Source of the DNA: Erwinia psidii
GTDB taxonomy: Bacteria > Pseudomonadota > Gammaproteobacteria > Enterobacterales > Enterobacteriaceae
Direction of reading: 5' to 3'
Assembly: GCF_003846135.1 (NCBI RefSeq)
Contig: NZ_RHHM01000017.1
Coordinates: 1-64,000, forward strand
Length of the DNA: 64,000 nt
Shown: positions 31,763 through 40,847 of the stretch, in pieces
Position numbering within the stretch: the first letter of the stretch is position 1
Layout of the letters: the number at the start of each line of letters is the position of its first letter
Notes under the pieces: generated by a model
Told to the model about the DNA's origin: nothing
Seen by the model: the letters and a program-made list of their open reading frames with translations, nothing else
Database searches by the model: none
Program-made: the position numbers and the translations under genes

Positions 31763-33114
31763 TGCTGTCGCAATTTTCCGGCCTGTTGTTGATATGGCTG
31801 ATGTCGCTGGGGGTGATCCTGACTCTCACCTGGCGTGAGTTCCTGCGGGTGCGCTTTAACTTTAACGTATTCTTCTCACTGCTGTTTTTACTGACCTTTT
31901 ACCTGGGTTTTCCGCTGACTGCTCTGCTGGTCTTTGGCTTTCATGTAAAGGTGGTGCCGCCCGAATTTTTGCTGGAGGCGATGCTCTCTGCCACCGGCTT
32001 TTATGCCATCTACTATGTCAGCTATAAAACCCGTCTGCGGCCCGCAAGCGGCAGCGTGTCGCGTCAGGTTTTTACCCTCAATCGTGTGGAAGCCCATCTT
32101 ACCTGGGGTATCCTGACCATCGTTGCACTCGGTACGTTGCTGGTGTTTTTTATACATAACGGGTTTCTGTTGTTCAAATTGCGTAGCTACAGCCAGATAT
32201 TCTCGGCTGATGTTTCCGGCGTGGCGCTGAAGCGTTTTTTCTATTTCTTTATCCCGGCGATGCTGGTGGTCTATTTCCTCAATCAGAACCTTCGCCGCTG
32301 GCTGTTCTTTCTGGTGGCAACGGTAGGATTTGGCCTGTTGACCTACATGATTGTGGGGGGAACGCGGGCCAACATCATCATCGCGTTTGCGCTGTTTTTG
32401 TTTATTGGCATTATTCGCGGATGGATTACGCTCTGGATGCTGGCGATGGCCGGCGTGGCGGGCATAGTGGGGATGTTCTGGCTGGCACTGCGACGTTATA
32501 ACCTTGATGTCAGCGGCGCTGAAGCGTTTTACACTTTTCTCTATTTAACGCGGGATACCTTCTCACCGTGGGAAAATCTGGGGCTACTGCTACAGCATTA
32601 CGACAAAATTGATTTCCAGGGGCTGGCACCGTTGATTCGCGATTTCTATGTATTCATCCCCGGCTGGCTGTGGCCTGACCGCCCTTCCATCGTGCTGAAC
32701 AGCGCGAATTATTTCACCTGGGAAGTACTGAATAATCACTCTGGTCTGGCTATCTCGCCAACGCTAATTGGTTCGCTGGTGGTGATGGGCGGCGTCTGGT
32801 TTATTCCTTTGGGGGCGGTAGCGGTAGGCATGATCATTAAATGGTTTGACTGGCTTTATCAGCAGGGGCTGCGTGAACCAAATCGTTACAAGGCGGCGGT
32901 GTTGCAAAGTTTCTGTTTTGGCGCGGTGTTTAACATGATCGTGCTCACGCGTGAGGGTCTGGACGCTTTTGCCTCCCGTGTGGTGTTCTTCTGCCTGATT
33001 TTTGTTGCGGTGGTGGTGGTAGCGAAACTGCTTTTTTGGCTGCTTGACAGCGCGGGCCTGATCCGCAGCCGTAAAGTGGCGGTATCCCTGCCGGTACAGA
33101 ACCGGCCTTTTTGA
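31759..33114 (+). CDS. wzyE: ECA polymerase
   Basis: A 451-residue polytopic inner-membrane protein with about 11-12 hydrophobic segments, polymerising ECA repeats in the periplasm. The conserved cores [31 protein letters not shown] and [17 protein letters not shown] match E. coli WzyE closely. It begins with ATGATG overlapping the wecF stop. Confidence 0.95.
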   Translation: MMLSQFSGLLLIWLMSLGVILTLTWREFLRVRFNFNVFFSLLFLLTFYLGFPLTALLVFGFHVKVVPPEFLLEAMLSATGFYAIYYVSYKTRLRPASGSVSRQVFTLNRVEAHLTWGILTIVALGTLLVFFIHNGFLLFKLRSYSQIFSADVSGVALKRFFYFFIPAMLVVYFLNQNLRRWLFFLVATVGFGLLTYMIVGGTRANIIIAFALFLFIGIIRGWITLWMLAMAGVAGIVGMFWLALRRYNLDVSGAEAFYTFLYLTRDTFSPWENLGLLLQHYDKIDFQGLAPLIRDFYVFIPGWLWPDRPSIVLNSANYFTWEVLNNHSGLAISPTLIGSLVVMGGVWFIPLGAVAVGMIIKWFDWLYQQGLREPNRYKAAVLQSFCFGAVFNMIVLTREGLDAFASRVVFFCLIFVAVVVVAKLLFWLLDSAGLIRSRKVAVSLPVQNRPF

Positions 33115-33144
33115 TATGTCGCCGTTGAGCGTAAGGAATCGTTA

Positions 33145-33885
33145 ATGGATGCCGTTTCTGCTGTCCCGCAGTATCAAATTCGTGGCTTTGTGCTATTAGG
33201 GTTTAGCGATATGGCCGGGATGCTGGACTATCTTTGCCGCGAGGGTGAGGTGAAAACCGGCACGCTGGTGGCGATCAACGCTGAGAAGGTGCTGACTGCT
33301 GAAAGTCAGCCGGAAATTTATCAGCTTATCCAACGGGCGGAATATAAATACCCCGATGGCATCAGTATTGTGCGTTCTATTCGCAAAAAATATCCGCAGG
33401 CCAGCGTGTCACGGATCGCCGGTGCCGATCTCTGGGAAGGGCTGATGGAGAGGGCCGGGCAGGAGGGGATACCGGTTTTTCTGCTTGGCGGTAAACCTTC
33501 GGTCCTGGCACAAACGGCGGATAAACTTCGTCGTCAGTGGAATGTGAATATTGTTGGTACTCAGGACGGTTATTTTTCGCCCGCCGAGCGCGATGCCGTG
33601 TTCGCCCGCGTTGCCGACAGCGGGGCGAAGATTGTCACCGTGGCGATGGGCTCACCACGGCAGGAAGTCCTGATGCAGGACTGTAAGGCTGTTTACCCTC
33701 AGGCACTTTATATGGGCGTGGGAGGAACCTATGACGTTTTCACCGGGCATGTGAAGCGTGCCCCGCTCCTCTGGCAAAAAATGGGTCTGGAATGGCTGTA
33801 CCGCCTGATTTCACAGCCTTCGCGTTTACCACGCCAGCTCAGACTGCTGAAATATCTCAACTATCACTGGCGCGGCGAACTTTAA
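33145..33885 (+). CDS. wecG: UDP-ManNAcA transferase (ECA lipid II synthase)
   Basis: A 246-residue WecG/TagA/CpsF (GT26) glycosyltransferase adding ManNAcA to lipid I. Family motifs [27 protein letters not shown] and [17 protein letters not shown] are present. It is the last cistron, 30 bases after wzyE. In E. coli yifK follows; here the tRNA operon begins about 180 bases downstream and yifK is absent. Confidence 0.95.
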   Translation: MDAVSAVPQYQIRGFVLLGFSDMAGMLDYLCREGEVKTGTLVAINAEKVLTAESQPEIYQLIQRAEYKYPDGISIVRSIRKKYPQASVSRIAGADLWEGLMERAGQEGIPVFLLGGKPSVLAQTADKLRRQWNVNIVGTQDGYFSPAERDAVFARVADSGAKIVTVAMGSPRQEVLMQDCKAVYPQALYMGVGGTYDVFTGHVKRAPLLWQKMGLEWLYRLISQPSRLPRQLRLLKYLNYHWRGEL

Positions 33886-34014
33886 TTTTGCTTTTTCTGA
33901 CGCGGTATGGTGCCAAAAAACCGTGGTTTAGCATCAGAAACGACCTGAAAATGATTGTGCTTTAGACAGAATGCACAAAGCGTAAGCAAACTGACTTCAT
34001 TGTGAAAAAAGCAC

Positions 34015-34043
34015 TGGACAGGATCGGCTCAAATCCGTAGTAT
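34015..34043 (+). promoter_or_regulatory. Promoter of the argX-hisR-leuT-proM tRNA operon
   Basis: TGGACA at 34015-34020, 17 bases, then TAGTAT at 34038-34043, followed by a C/G-rich discriminator. This is typical of a stringently controlled stable-RNA promoter and lies about 20 bases before tRNA-Arg. Confidence 0.7.
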
Positions 34044-34064
34044 GCCCATCCGCAACGGCGCTAC

Positions 34065-34141
<77 letters not shown>

Positions 34142-34205
34142 TTAAGTTGTGCGCAAGAGCTGCGGTGGTGGTTTTACCGCGTTAGTAAGATGAAGTAGCA
34201 GTAAT

Positions 34206-34282
34206 GGTGGCTATAGCTCAGTTGGTAGAGCCCTGGATTGTGATTCCAGTTGTCGTGGGTTCGAGTCCCATTAGCCACCCCA
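34206..34282 (+). tRNA. hisR: tRNA-His (anticodon GTG)
   Basis: A 77-nt cloverleaf including the extra 5' G typical of tRNA-His and encoded CCA; anticodon GTG at 34240-34242. Confidence 0.97.
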
Positions 34283-34297
34283 GATTTTGAATGGTAC

Positions 34298-34384
34298 GCG
34301 AAGGTGGCGGAATTGGTAGACGCGCTAGCTTCAGGTGTTAGTGTCTTAACGGACGTGAGGGTTCAAGTCCCTCTCTTCGCACCA
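34298..34384 (+). tRNA. leuT: tRNA-Leu (anticodon CAG)
   Basis: An 87-nt type II tRNA with a long variable arm and encoded CCA; anticodon CAG at 34332-34334. Confidence 0.97.
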
Positions 34385-34411
34385 CAAAATCATTAGTACA
34401 GAAGAATTTGA

Positions 34412-34488
34412 CGGCGAGTAGCGCAGCTTGGTAGCGCAACTGGTTTGGGACCAGTGGGTCGGAGGTTCGAATCCTCTCTCGCCGACCA
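34412..34488 (+). tRNA. proM: tRNA-Pro (anticodon TGG), copy 1
   Basis: A 77-nt cloverleaf with encoded CCA; anticodon TGG at 34446-34448. It is followed by a terminator hairpin (AACCTTGC with GCAGGGTT, then T) at 34497-34520, and then by a second identical tRNA gene. Confidence 0.97.
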
Positions 34489-34496
34489 TATTTTAA

Positions 34497-34521
34497 AACC
34501 TTGCTGAGGCAGGGTTTTTTG
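34497..34521 (+). terminator. Terminator after tRNA-Pro copy 1
   Basis: An imperfect stem, CCTTGC with GCAGGG around TGAG, followed by six T. It probably ended the original tRNA operon before the tRNA-Pro duplication. Confidence 0.75.
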
Positions 34522-34555
34522 CTTAAAGCCTGACGTATATAGTAAAAGCAGTATC

Positions 34556-34632
34556 CGGCGAGTAGCGCAGCTTGGTAGCGCAACTGGTTTGGGACCAGTG
34601 GGTCGGAGGTTCGAATCCTCTCTCGCCGACCA
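34556..34632 (+). tRNA. tRNA-Pro (anticodon TGG), copy 2
   Basis: Identical base for base to the copy at 34412-34488, with which it has a 144-bp period, but the sequence after it differs. E. coli has one such gene here, so this is a local duplication. Confidence 0.96.
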
Positions 34633-34680
34633 TTTTCACAGAAAGCCAGCCTCCGGGCTGGCTTTTTCGTCTCTGCGGCT
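34614..34680 (+). repeat. 67-bp direct repeat, left copy (tRNA-Pro 3' end plus terminator)
   Basis: It runs from the T-arm of tRNA-Pro copy 2 through CCA into a terminator hairpin (AGCCAGCC with GGCTGGCT, then five T, at 34643-34667). The same 67 bases recur at 34763-34829. Confidence 0.93.
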
Positions 34681-34762
34681 GACAGAGGATGAGAACCTCC
34701 GAAGGAGGTTTGCGCCGAGCGGAGCGAGACAACGTTGCGTCAGCAACGGCCCGCAGGGGAAT
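34681..34762 (+). other. Structured spacer between the 67-bp repeats
   Basis: Contains two clear hairpins: AACCTCC-GAA-GGAGGTT at 34693-34709 and CGTTGC-GTCA-GCAACG at about 34733-34748, plus a GAGCGGAGCGAG purine stretch. It lies where the body of a third tRNA-Pro would be. It has no coding content and does not fold into an evident tRNA. Confidence 0.65.
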
Positions 34763-34829
34763 AATCCTCTCTCGCCGACCATTTTCACAGAAAGCCAGCC
34801 TCCGGGCTGGCTTTTTCGTCTCTGCGGCT
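34763..34829 (+). repeat. 67-bp direct repeat, right copy (tRNA-Pro 3' fragment)
   Basis: Identical to 34614-34680. Bases 34763-34781 are the last 19 bases of tRNA-Pro, including CCA, with no matching 5' half upstream, so this is a broken tRNA end. Its terminator hairpin is at 34792-34816. Such a truncated tRNA 3' end beside an accessory island is the usual trace of element integration or recombination. Confidence 0.92.
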
Positions 34830-34937
34830 TGACCGTAGTGATATGGGGTTCCGGCGTAGAACCCTGAGATGATGGATGCCCTTTCCTGAGGTGATCAGCG
34901 TCATACCTGGAGCGCATGGATCCGGGAGTCATATCAC

Positions 34938-35131
34938 ATGAACAAGCGCAGAGTGGTGGGTATCGATATTGCCAAATCTGTTTTTCAGATCTGTGCCTGG
35001 ATGGTTCCGTTGCCCTGAACCGAAAAATAGCGCGTCATAAATTGCTGGATACATTTCGCCAGCCTGAACCGGGCTGTTATCCGCGCATGACTCATGCCGG
35101 GCGCATAACTGTCCTCGCTGTCAGCCTGTAA
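34938..35131 (+). pseudogene. IS110-family transposase remnant
   Basis: The ATG at 34938 opens a frame beginning NKRRVVGIDIAKSVFQIC, the N-terminus of IS110-family DEDD transposases. It meets a stop after about 27 codons. The continuation (DGSVALNRKIARHKLLDTFRQ) is in another frame, so at least one frameshift has occurred. After about 35075 the similarity fades. The downstream 35132-35590 shows only scrambled open frames and may be further decayed element DNA. It marks the left edge of the accessory island. Confidence 0.8.
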
Positions 35132-35974
35132 AGTGACCGCTGCGGACCCCCTTTGATCGGTTTGCCTGACCGTTGCCAGCGCGCTGATTGTGATCACGCG
35201 GTATGGACAGCACGGTATCGCCCAGTCCACTGGTTTGCTGGCGAACAGCGCGCGGAAAACAGTAAGATATGTCCGGCGTCTTGCGGTCCAGGTCTCAGTT
35301 ACATCGTGCCTGGGTCGGTGGCTGCGAACTGGCGCTCAGGGTGACTCGGCATGGCTGTATGTGCCTGCCCGCTCCGGTTTGCCAGCAAGCCAGTCCCTAC
35401 CAGGACGTCTTCAGGCGTTGTCATAGTGCACCGGCATTGTGTAACCCCTGCACCTCTGCCTGATATCCAGTTGGTCAGGAGGGGGTGTTGCAGCGACGGT
35501 AAAGCGCAAAAAAATGACAGCCCATGGCCACCGGATAACGTGTCCTGAGCTTACCCATTAACGGGAACGATTCAGGAAGCCAGACATCAGGAGCGCGGCT
35601 GGCTTTTTAACACAACGATGCCTGTTTCTTTATTTTAATGTTTCTTCTTTTTTCACTGCACCATCTGTATTGATCTGTGGTGAGCATATCACCTTTATTC
35701 AGGTGACCTGATTCAATAAGCCACCGCATCAAAATAACGCTCAGTGATGTAAACTTGCTGTCTTATTGATGTTTTTTTGAAACGGTCAAGTTATTTACTA
35801 ATAAATAGTACTCAACTGAATTTAAATGTTCTTTGATAAAATTCCAATAAAATTACCCTGGAAGATAATGATCGATTAATTGCGTTCAAAAGTGGTTTTT
35901 TTTTAAAAAATATAGAATGATTGGTTTTCAGTCTGTCGCAGATGCTATTTTTACAAGGATGATACCCGTTTCTT
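35132..35974. other. Decayed element DNA and AT-rich upstream region
   Basis: No supportable gene. 35132-35590 is GC-rich, with overlapping short frames in several phases, consistent with decayed insertion-element DNA. 35600-35974 is strongly AT-rich and must hold the promoter of the following efflux gene; I see no named operator there. The shift in base composition suggests a junction near 35600. Confidence 0.5.
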
Positions 35975-37234
35975 ATGATTAACTCATTGCTTCCTATCAG
36001 CTCCAGAAAATCGATTATATTTTGTGTTGTGCTGGCTTTATTCGAGTTCATGACCTATATCGCCAGTGACGTAATTATGCCGGGGATGTTGACGGTAACG
36101 GCAGACATGCATGCTAAGGAAAGTTATGTGCCCTGGTCACTGAATGCTTACCTGCTTGGCGGCGTTGCTTTTCAATGGCTGCTGGGACCGCTATCCGATC
36201 GTTTTGGTCGGCGCCCTTTATTGTTAACCGGTTGCGCATTATTTTCCGTATCTTTATGTGTTACCGCATGGGCCAATAATATTCATTTATTTACTGTTCT
36301 ACGCTTTATTCAGGGAATGGGGCTGGGGTTTGTAGTAGTGGTGAGTTACCCGGCCTTGCAAGAGTCGTTTAACGAGTCCGATGCTATTCGCCTGATTGCA
36401 CTCATCGCTAATATTGCACTGCTTTCGCCTCTGCTTGGCCCGCTGATCGGTAGCTTCTTGCTCACGTTAATGACGTGGCGAACAATGTTCATTGTCATTG
36501 CCGTTCTGTCGGGGCTTTGTTGGCTGGGGTTACTGCGGTGGATGCCGGAGTCCATCGGCGTTCGGCGTAATGACGGTAGCATCATTGCTCCACGGCCAAT
36601 GCAGATAGCAGCGATCGGCCGCGTCTATGGTGATTTACTGCGGCATAAACAATTTTTGTCTGGCTGCGTTGCACTGGGACTTATCGGTTTGCCGCTGATG
36701 ACCTGGATTGCGCTTTCGCCGCTGTTGCTTATGCGCAACCTGGGACTGAGCACTCTGCATTACGCGCTGTGGCAATTTCCGATTTTTGGTGCGTTAATCG
36801 CAGGCAATATTACGCTTAATTTCATTGCGGACAAATTTAAAATAGAAAGATTGTTATTAATTTCCACCCTTCCTGTTTATTTTGGTTTGATATTGTCTCT
36901 CATTTTGACACCGTTGTTTAATAATATGGTTGTCCTTATTGTCGGTCTGTCTGTTTATGCTTACGGTTTTGGTATTTGTAACGCCACACTCTACAGAGTT
37001 ACACTTTTTTCCAGTTCACACGGTCTTGGCGCAATTTCTGCCATGCTCGGCATGGTGTCAGTTGGCGTATTCAGTATAGGTGGAGCACTGCTGGCGCTTG
37101 CTGGAGCAGGCAACAGCCTTGGTAGCTATATCATTGCCGTCGCCATTCCGGCAGGCTTTGCGTTCTTACTTATTATGAACCTGCTAAGACATAAAGAGCG
37201 TAATAATGCTGCTCCGGGATCTGATGACTTCTGA
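35975..37234 (+). CDS. MdfA-like MFS multidrug efflux transporter
   Basis: A 419-residue major facilitator with about 12 hydrophobic segments. It resembles E. coli MdfA (DHA1 drug:H+ antiporters). The two membrane-embedded acids of MdfA are kept: Glu24 and Asp32 in FEFMTYIASDVIMPGML. Motif A (GPLSDRFGRRPLLL) and motif C-like SPLLGPLIG are present. It is the first gene of a co-directional set followed 38 bases later by a LuxE-like gene, so the likely job is export of, or self-protection from, the product made by these enzymes. The export role is inference; the family is clear. It could also act as a general drug pump. Confidence 0.88.
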   Translation: MINSLLPISSRKSIIFCVVLALFEFMTYIASDVIMPGMLTVTADMHAKESYVPWSLNAYLLGGVAFQWLLGPLSDRFGRRPLLLTGCALFSVSLCVTAWANNIHLFTVLRFIQGMGLGFVVVVSYPALQESFNESDAIRLIALIANIALLSPLLGPLIGSFLLTLMTWRTMFIVIAVLSGLCWLGLLRWMPESIGVRRNDGSIIAPRPMQIAAIGRVYGDLLRHKQFLSGCVALGLIGLPLMTWIALSPLLLMRNLGLSTLHYALWQFPIFGALIAGNITLNFIADKFKIERLLLISTLPVYFGLILSLILTPLFNNMVVLIVGLSVYAYGFGICNATLYRVTLFSSSHGLGAISAMLGMVSVGVFSIGGALLALAGAGNSLGSYIIAVAIPAGFAFLLIMNLLRHKERNNAAPGSDDF

Positions 37235-37272
37235 TTATTCAATGGACGTAACGACTATTAAGGAAATATAAC

Positions 37273-38400
37273 GTGATATCCGTCCCTGCTGTCGATGAAC
37301 TCTGTGCGATCGCCAGACCTTATCAGTGCGATGCAATGAGTGACCAGTTATTCCATAACGCCATGCTGGAAATCGTCTCTTTCCATGTTAAAAATACGCC
37401 GGGATACGCGCAATGGTTAATTCACCATCGCATCAACCCGGACGATCCGCAGTTGAAATCATGGGGAAATCTGCCGCCAATATTTGCCAATTATTTCAAA
37501 CGTCATCTTTTGCTCAGTAGCACAGGTCAGAATGCACTGGAGCTGACATCGTCAGGAACCAGTGGGCAAAAAAGTCGGATGCGTTTTGACCACCGAAGCA
37601 TCAAGGCCGCGCAAGGCATGGTCGACCATATTTTTCATCATTATGAATGGGTTACACCAGCCACACCCTGTAATTACCTCCTGCTGAGTTATGAACCTGA
37701 TGAGGCGATCACGCTGGGTACAGCCTATACCGATCGGTTTTTGTGCAAATATGCCCCCGTCAAACAGGCCGTTTATGCCCTGCGTAATACCGGAAAAGGT
37801 CATGAATTCGATCCATTTGGCGTGATCCGCACACTCCAAACCTTCTCACAGGATGACGCCCCGGTACGCATTTTTGGGTTCCCTGCATTTATGTGGTTTG
37901 TTCTGGAAAGGATGCGCGATATGCATTTGCCCCCACTGACGTTGCCGCCAGGTTCATTAACGTTTTTCGGTGGTGGTTGGAAAACGCATGCTGATAAAGA
38001 AATACCAAAAGCAACGCTGTACGCACGGCTTGGTGAACAGTTAGGGCTGCCTGATGCACGTTGTCGGGATGGCTACGGTTCTGTTGAACACTGCGTTCCC
38101 TACGTTGAGTGCCCCCATCACCATTTTCATATTCCGGTCTACGCCAGGGCGTGGATCCGTGATACCCGCACGTTTGAGATTAAAGCATACGGCGAACGGG
38201 GATTCTTGCAGTTTGTCTCGCCCTACATCACTTCCAGTCCGGCCCATAGCATCGTGATGAGCGATGTAGCGATTCTGCATCGCGCCGATGAGTGTGGGTG
38301 TGGACTGGCGACAGACTGGTTTGAACTGCTGGGGCGCGCCAGTCAGCATCAGGCAAGGAGCTGTGCACTGGCGGCCTCAGAATTACTACAAGGAAAGTGA
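37273..38400 (+). CDS. LuxE-family acyl-protein synthetase
   Basis: A 375-residue ANL-superfamily protein of the LuxE type (acyl-protein synthetase/acyl-activating). The ATP-binding P-loop TSSGTSGQKS is at residues 92-101. Further family marks are the GYGSVEHCVPYVECPHH block, FVSPYITSSPAHSIVMSD, paired cysteines ECGCG, and the C-terminal SCALAASELL. In Vibrio lux operons LuxE activates a fatty acid as acyl-AMP and passes it through a cysteine thioester to LuxC for reduction. The start is a GTG behind AAGGAAA. It lies one base before the luxC-like gene, so the pair probably acts in sequence. The substrate is unknown; no luciferase genes are nearby. Confidence 0.85.
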   Translation: MISVPAVDELCAIARPYQCDAMSDQLFHNAMLEIVSFHVKNTPGYAQWLIHHRINPDDPQLKSWGNLPPIFANYFKRHLLLSSTGQNALELTSSGTSGQKSRMRFDHRSIKAAQGMVDHIFHHYEWVTPATPCNYLLLSYEPDEAITLGTAYTDRFLCKYAPVKQAVYALRNTGKGHEFDPFGVIRTLQTFSQDDAPVRIFGFPAFMWFVLERMRDMHLPPLTLPPGSLTFFGGGWKTHADKEIPKATLYARLGEQLGLPDARCRDGYGSVEHCVPYVECPHHHFHIPVYARAWIRDTRTFEIKAYGERGFLQFVSPYITSSPAHSIVMSDVAILHRADECGCGLATDWFELLGRASQHQARSCALAASELLQGK

Positions 38401-38401
38401 T

Positions 38402-40810
38402 ATGTATTTCATTTATGGCAAAGGTTACCCCTCCTTCACACCGGAACAGGCGTTAGTCTTGCTGACAGAGATGTTGGACGATACGTTGAGCCAGCCGCTG
38501 CCCACGGATGCGTTGTTTGCCTGTGTGGGACAGTTTGTGAAGCGACTGGAAGATAACGCCTTTTTACCCCAGCTTGATGCGGCGGTCCGCGAAGAAGTGA
38601 GCCAGTTCTGCCAGCCAGAGGCGTTGCGCTTCAAGCTTGAGCATGAGCTGGGTGATGCCCCCTTCTCGTTACGCCGTTTTAATTTCTCACGGCCGCATTT
38701 CGAGAGCTGGCGTCCGCTGGGCGTGGTGCTACATATTACCCCAGCTAATGCGCAAGCCCTTCCTTTTCTGGCGATCGTGGAAAGCCTGTTGGTGGGCAAT
38801 ATTAACTGGCTGCGTCCCAGTGCCAGCGAAAAAGGGCTGACCCTGGAACTGTTGCAGGGTTTTCTTGACTGCGATGCGACGAATACGCTGGCGAAATACT
38901 TCGCCATCCTGCCTGTGTCGACCGACAGGCTCGCTCTACTGATGGCGCATGTGGATGGGATTTCCGCATGGGGTGGCGATGCCGCGCTCAACGCTATACG
39001 TCATCAGCTTCCCGGCGGCTGTCGCTGGATCCCATGGGGACATAAAATCAGCTTCTCCTGGCTGATGCCGGATGCGATCGATGACAGGCAGATGGATGCG
39101 CTGGCGGATGAAATTTGTCGTTTCGATCAGCTGGCATGTTCCAGCTCACAGATAGTATTTGTCGATACGGAGTCGCTGTCCGCATTAACGGACATTGGCG
39201 ACAGTCTGGCGCAGGCAATGCATCGCCGTTGCGGTCACTGGCCCTTTCAGCAACCGGATGAAAAGTCGGCGGCAGACATTACCAGTGCGCAAGCTATTAG
39301 CGAACTTGACAGGGTTTTTACCGGCGCGGACAACCGATGCTGGAATGGCGATAACTGGCGTATCTTGCTGCAAAACACGGTCGGGATCGAGCCTTCTCCG
39401 CTTTACCGCACGCTGTTGTTGCGTCCGCTACCACGGCACAAACTGATTCAGACCTTGCGTCCCTGGCGTCGTTATTTGCAAACCTGTAGCCTGGCGGCGA
39501 CAGAGAAGGATATGGTGTTCCTCAGTCAGCTTCTGCTGACCGCTGGGGTTAATCGCATCACCCCCCTTGCTGGCATGCATTCAGGCTATAGCGGTGAACC
39601 GCACGACGGCATATTTGCGTTAAGCCAGCTGGTACGACGCGTTACTGTCACCCTCGACGCCGGGATATTGCCCGGATTAGCGACGCTCGATCTCCCGTCT
39701 CAGGCACCTTGCTTACCCGTCGATCAGCCTGTCATGGATAGAGCCGCCTTCACTGAAAATGCGATCCAGCCAGGCGCAAAGCTCTTTTTCCGCAGCGGTG
39801 GCAGCAGCGGCGTACCTAAACTGGCGGGCTTTACGTATCGTGACTACCACCTTCAGATGCAAGCCGCTGCCGATGGCATGTTCGCCGCAGGTCTCGATCC
39901 TGCGAAGGATAAAGTGCTGAGTCTGATGTACGCCGGAAATCTGTATGGTGGTTTGCTGAGTTTCTTCACCGTACTCGACAAAGCGGGCGTTATGCACCTG
40001 CCCATGGGGGGGCCGCATGATGATAATTATGAAGAGATTGCGAAAACGATCGTCAGCCAGCAGGTCAACACCCTGACAGGCATGCCCAGTACCCTGTATC
40101 AGTTGTTCCACCAGCAGGCGTCATTGCTGCGTAGTTATGGTGGCATTCACAAATTGCTGACCGGCGGTGAACATATAAGCGCCATTCAGCGTGCGTTTTT
40201 TCATGGCTTTGGTATTGAAATGGTTCGTTCCGCGCTATATGGCTCCGTCGATGCCGGGCCATTGGGATACAGCTGTAGCGCGAGTCCTGAAGGTGTGTTT
40301 CATCTGATGGCGGATATTCAGTGGCTGGAGATCGTCAATACGGAATGCGACAAACCTGTCGGGCCGGGAGAAGTGGGGCGTCTGCTGTTTACCTCCAGGG
40401 TCCGTGAAGGTCATCGCGTGGTTCGCTACGATATTGGCGACCTGGGTCGCTGGGTGGAAGGACGCTGCGCCTGTGGTGCGCTGACACCCCGGTTTGAACT
40501 GCTCGGCCGCCACGGCAACCTGATACGTATTGGCACGATGTTTATCCCTGTACAGCAACTGGCGCAGCTGGCAGAGGTGCCAGTACAGCTCATCCTTGAC
40601 CATAATCCTTCCAGCGGATGGGAGCGTATCCGTATCCTGGCGGAGGGGGATACCACTGAGGTACAACGCCGGGTCAGTAGCCATCCTGAACTGCTGATGG
40701 GGCTGGAGGCGGGATTATTGGAGATTGAGGTCACATGCTGCCCGTTTGTCGCGTTTGAACGACACCCTCAAAGCGGTAAAACGCCACTGGTCATCGATAA
40801 ACGTCGCTGA
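38402..40810 (+). CDS. LuxC-type acyl-CoA reductase fused to a PaaK-like adenylation domain
   Basis: An 802-residue two-enzyme protein. Residues 1-420 match LuxC acyl-CoA/acyl-protein reductases (aldehyde-dehydrogenase fold): the NAD(P)-domain stretch LGVVLHITPANAQALPFLA, the catalytic cysteine Cys246 in DQLACSSSQ, and the closing HDGIFALSQLVRRV. Residues 440-802 form an adenylation domain of the PaaK/F390-synthetase type, with P-loop RSGGSSGVPK at 464-473, YGSVDAGPLG, and RYDIGDLG. The fused protein could adenylate an acid and pass it for NADPH reduction to an aldehyde. The true start is the ATG at 38402; the open frame extends 38 codons upstream inside luxE. Fusion and neighbours are seen; substrate and product are unknown. 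Confidence 0.87.
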   Translation: MYFIYGKGYPSFTPEQALVLLTEMLDDTLSQPLPTDALFACVGQFVKRLEDNAFLPQLDAAVREEVSQFCQPEALRFKLEHELGDAPFSLRRFNFSRPHFESWRPLGVVLHITPANAQALPFLAIVESLLVGNINWLRPSASEKGLTLELLQGFLDCDATNTLAKYFAILPVSTDRLALLMAHVDGISAWGGDAALNAIRHQLPGGCRWIPWGHKISFSWLMPDAIDDRQMDALADEICRFDQLACSSSQIVFVDTESLSALTDIGDSLAQAMHRRCGHWPFQQPDEKSAADITSAQAISELDRVFTGADNRCWNGDNWRILLQNTVGIEPSPLYRTLLLRPLPRHKLIQTLRPWRRYLQTCSLAATEKDMVFLSQLLLTAGVNRITPLAGMHSGYSGEPHDGIFALSQLVRRVTVTLDAGILPGLATLDLPSQAPCLPVDQPVMDRAAFTENAIQPGAKLFFRSGGSSGVPKLAGFTYRDYHLQMQAAADGMFAAGLDPAKDKVLSLMYAGNLYGGLLSFFTVLDKAGVMHLPMGGPHDDNYEEIAKTIVSQQVNTLTGMPSTLYQLFHQQASLLRSYGGIHKLLTGGEHISAIQRAFFHGFGIEMVRSALYGSVDAGPLGYSCSASPEGVFHLMADIQWLEIVNTECDKPVGPGEVGRLLFTSRVREGHRVVRYDIGDLGRWVEGRCACGALTPRFELLGRHGNLIRIGTMFIPVQQLAQLAEVPVQLILDHNPSSGWERIRILAEGDTTEVQRRVSSHPELLMGLEAGLLEIEVTCCPFVAFERHPQSGKTPLVIDKRR

Positions 40811-40847
40811 ATGTCCACAGTCTGTTTGACCATAAGGATATATAAAC

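Noticed and set aside
34338-34932. Minus-strand frames over the tRNA-Leu and tRNA-Pro genes reading like GERGFEPPTHWSQT
   Set aside because: This is the well-known false protein produced by translating tRNA-Pro in antisense. The DNA is fully explained by tRNA genes and their repeats.
35153-35548. Four overlapping plus-strand frames of 60-80 codons after the IS110 remnant
   Set aside because: They lie in several phases, share no family features and overlap heavily, so I treat the stretch as decayed DNA.
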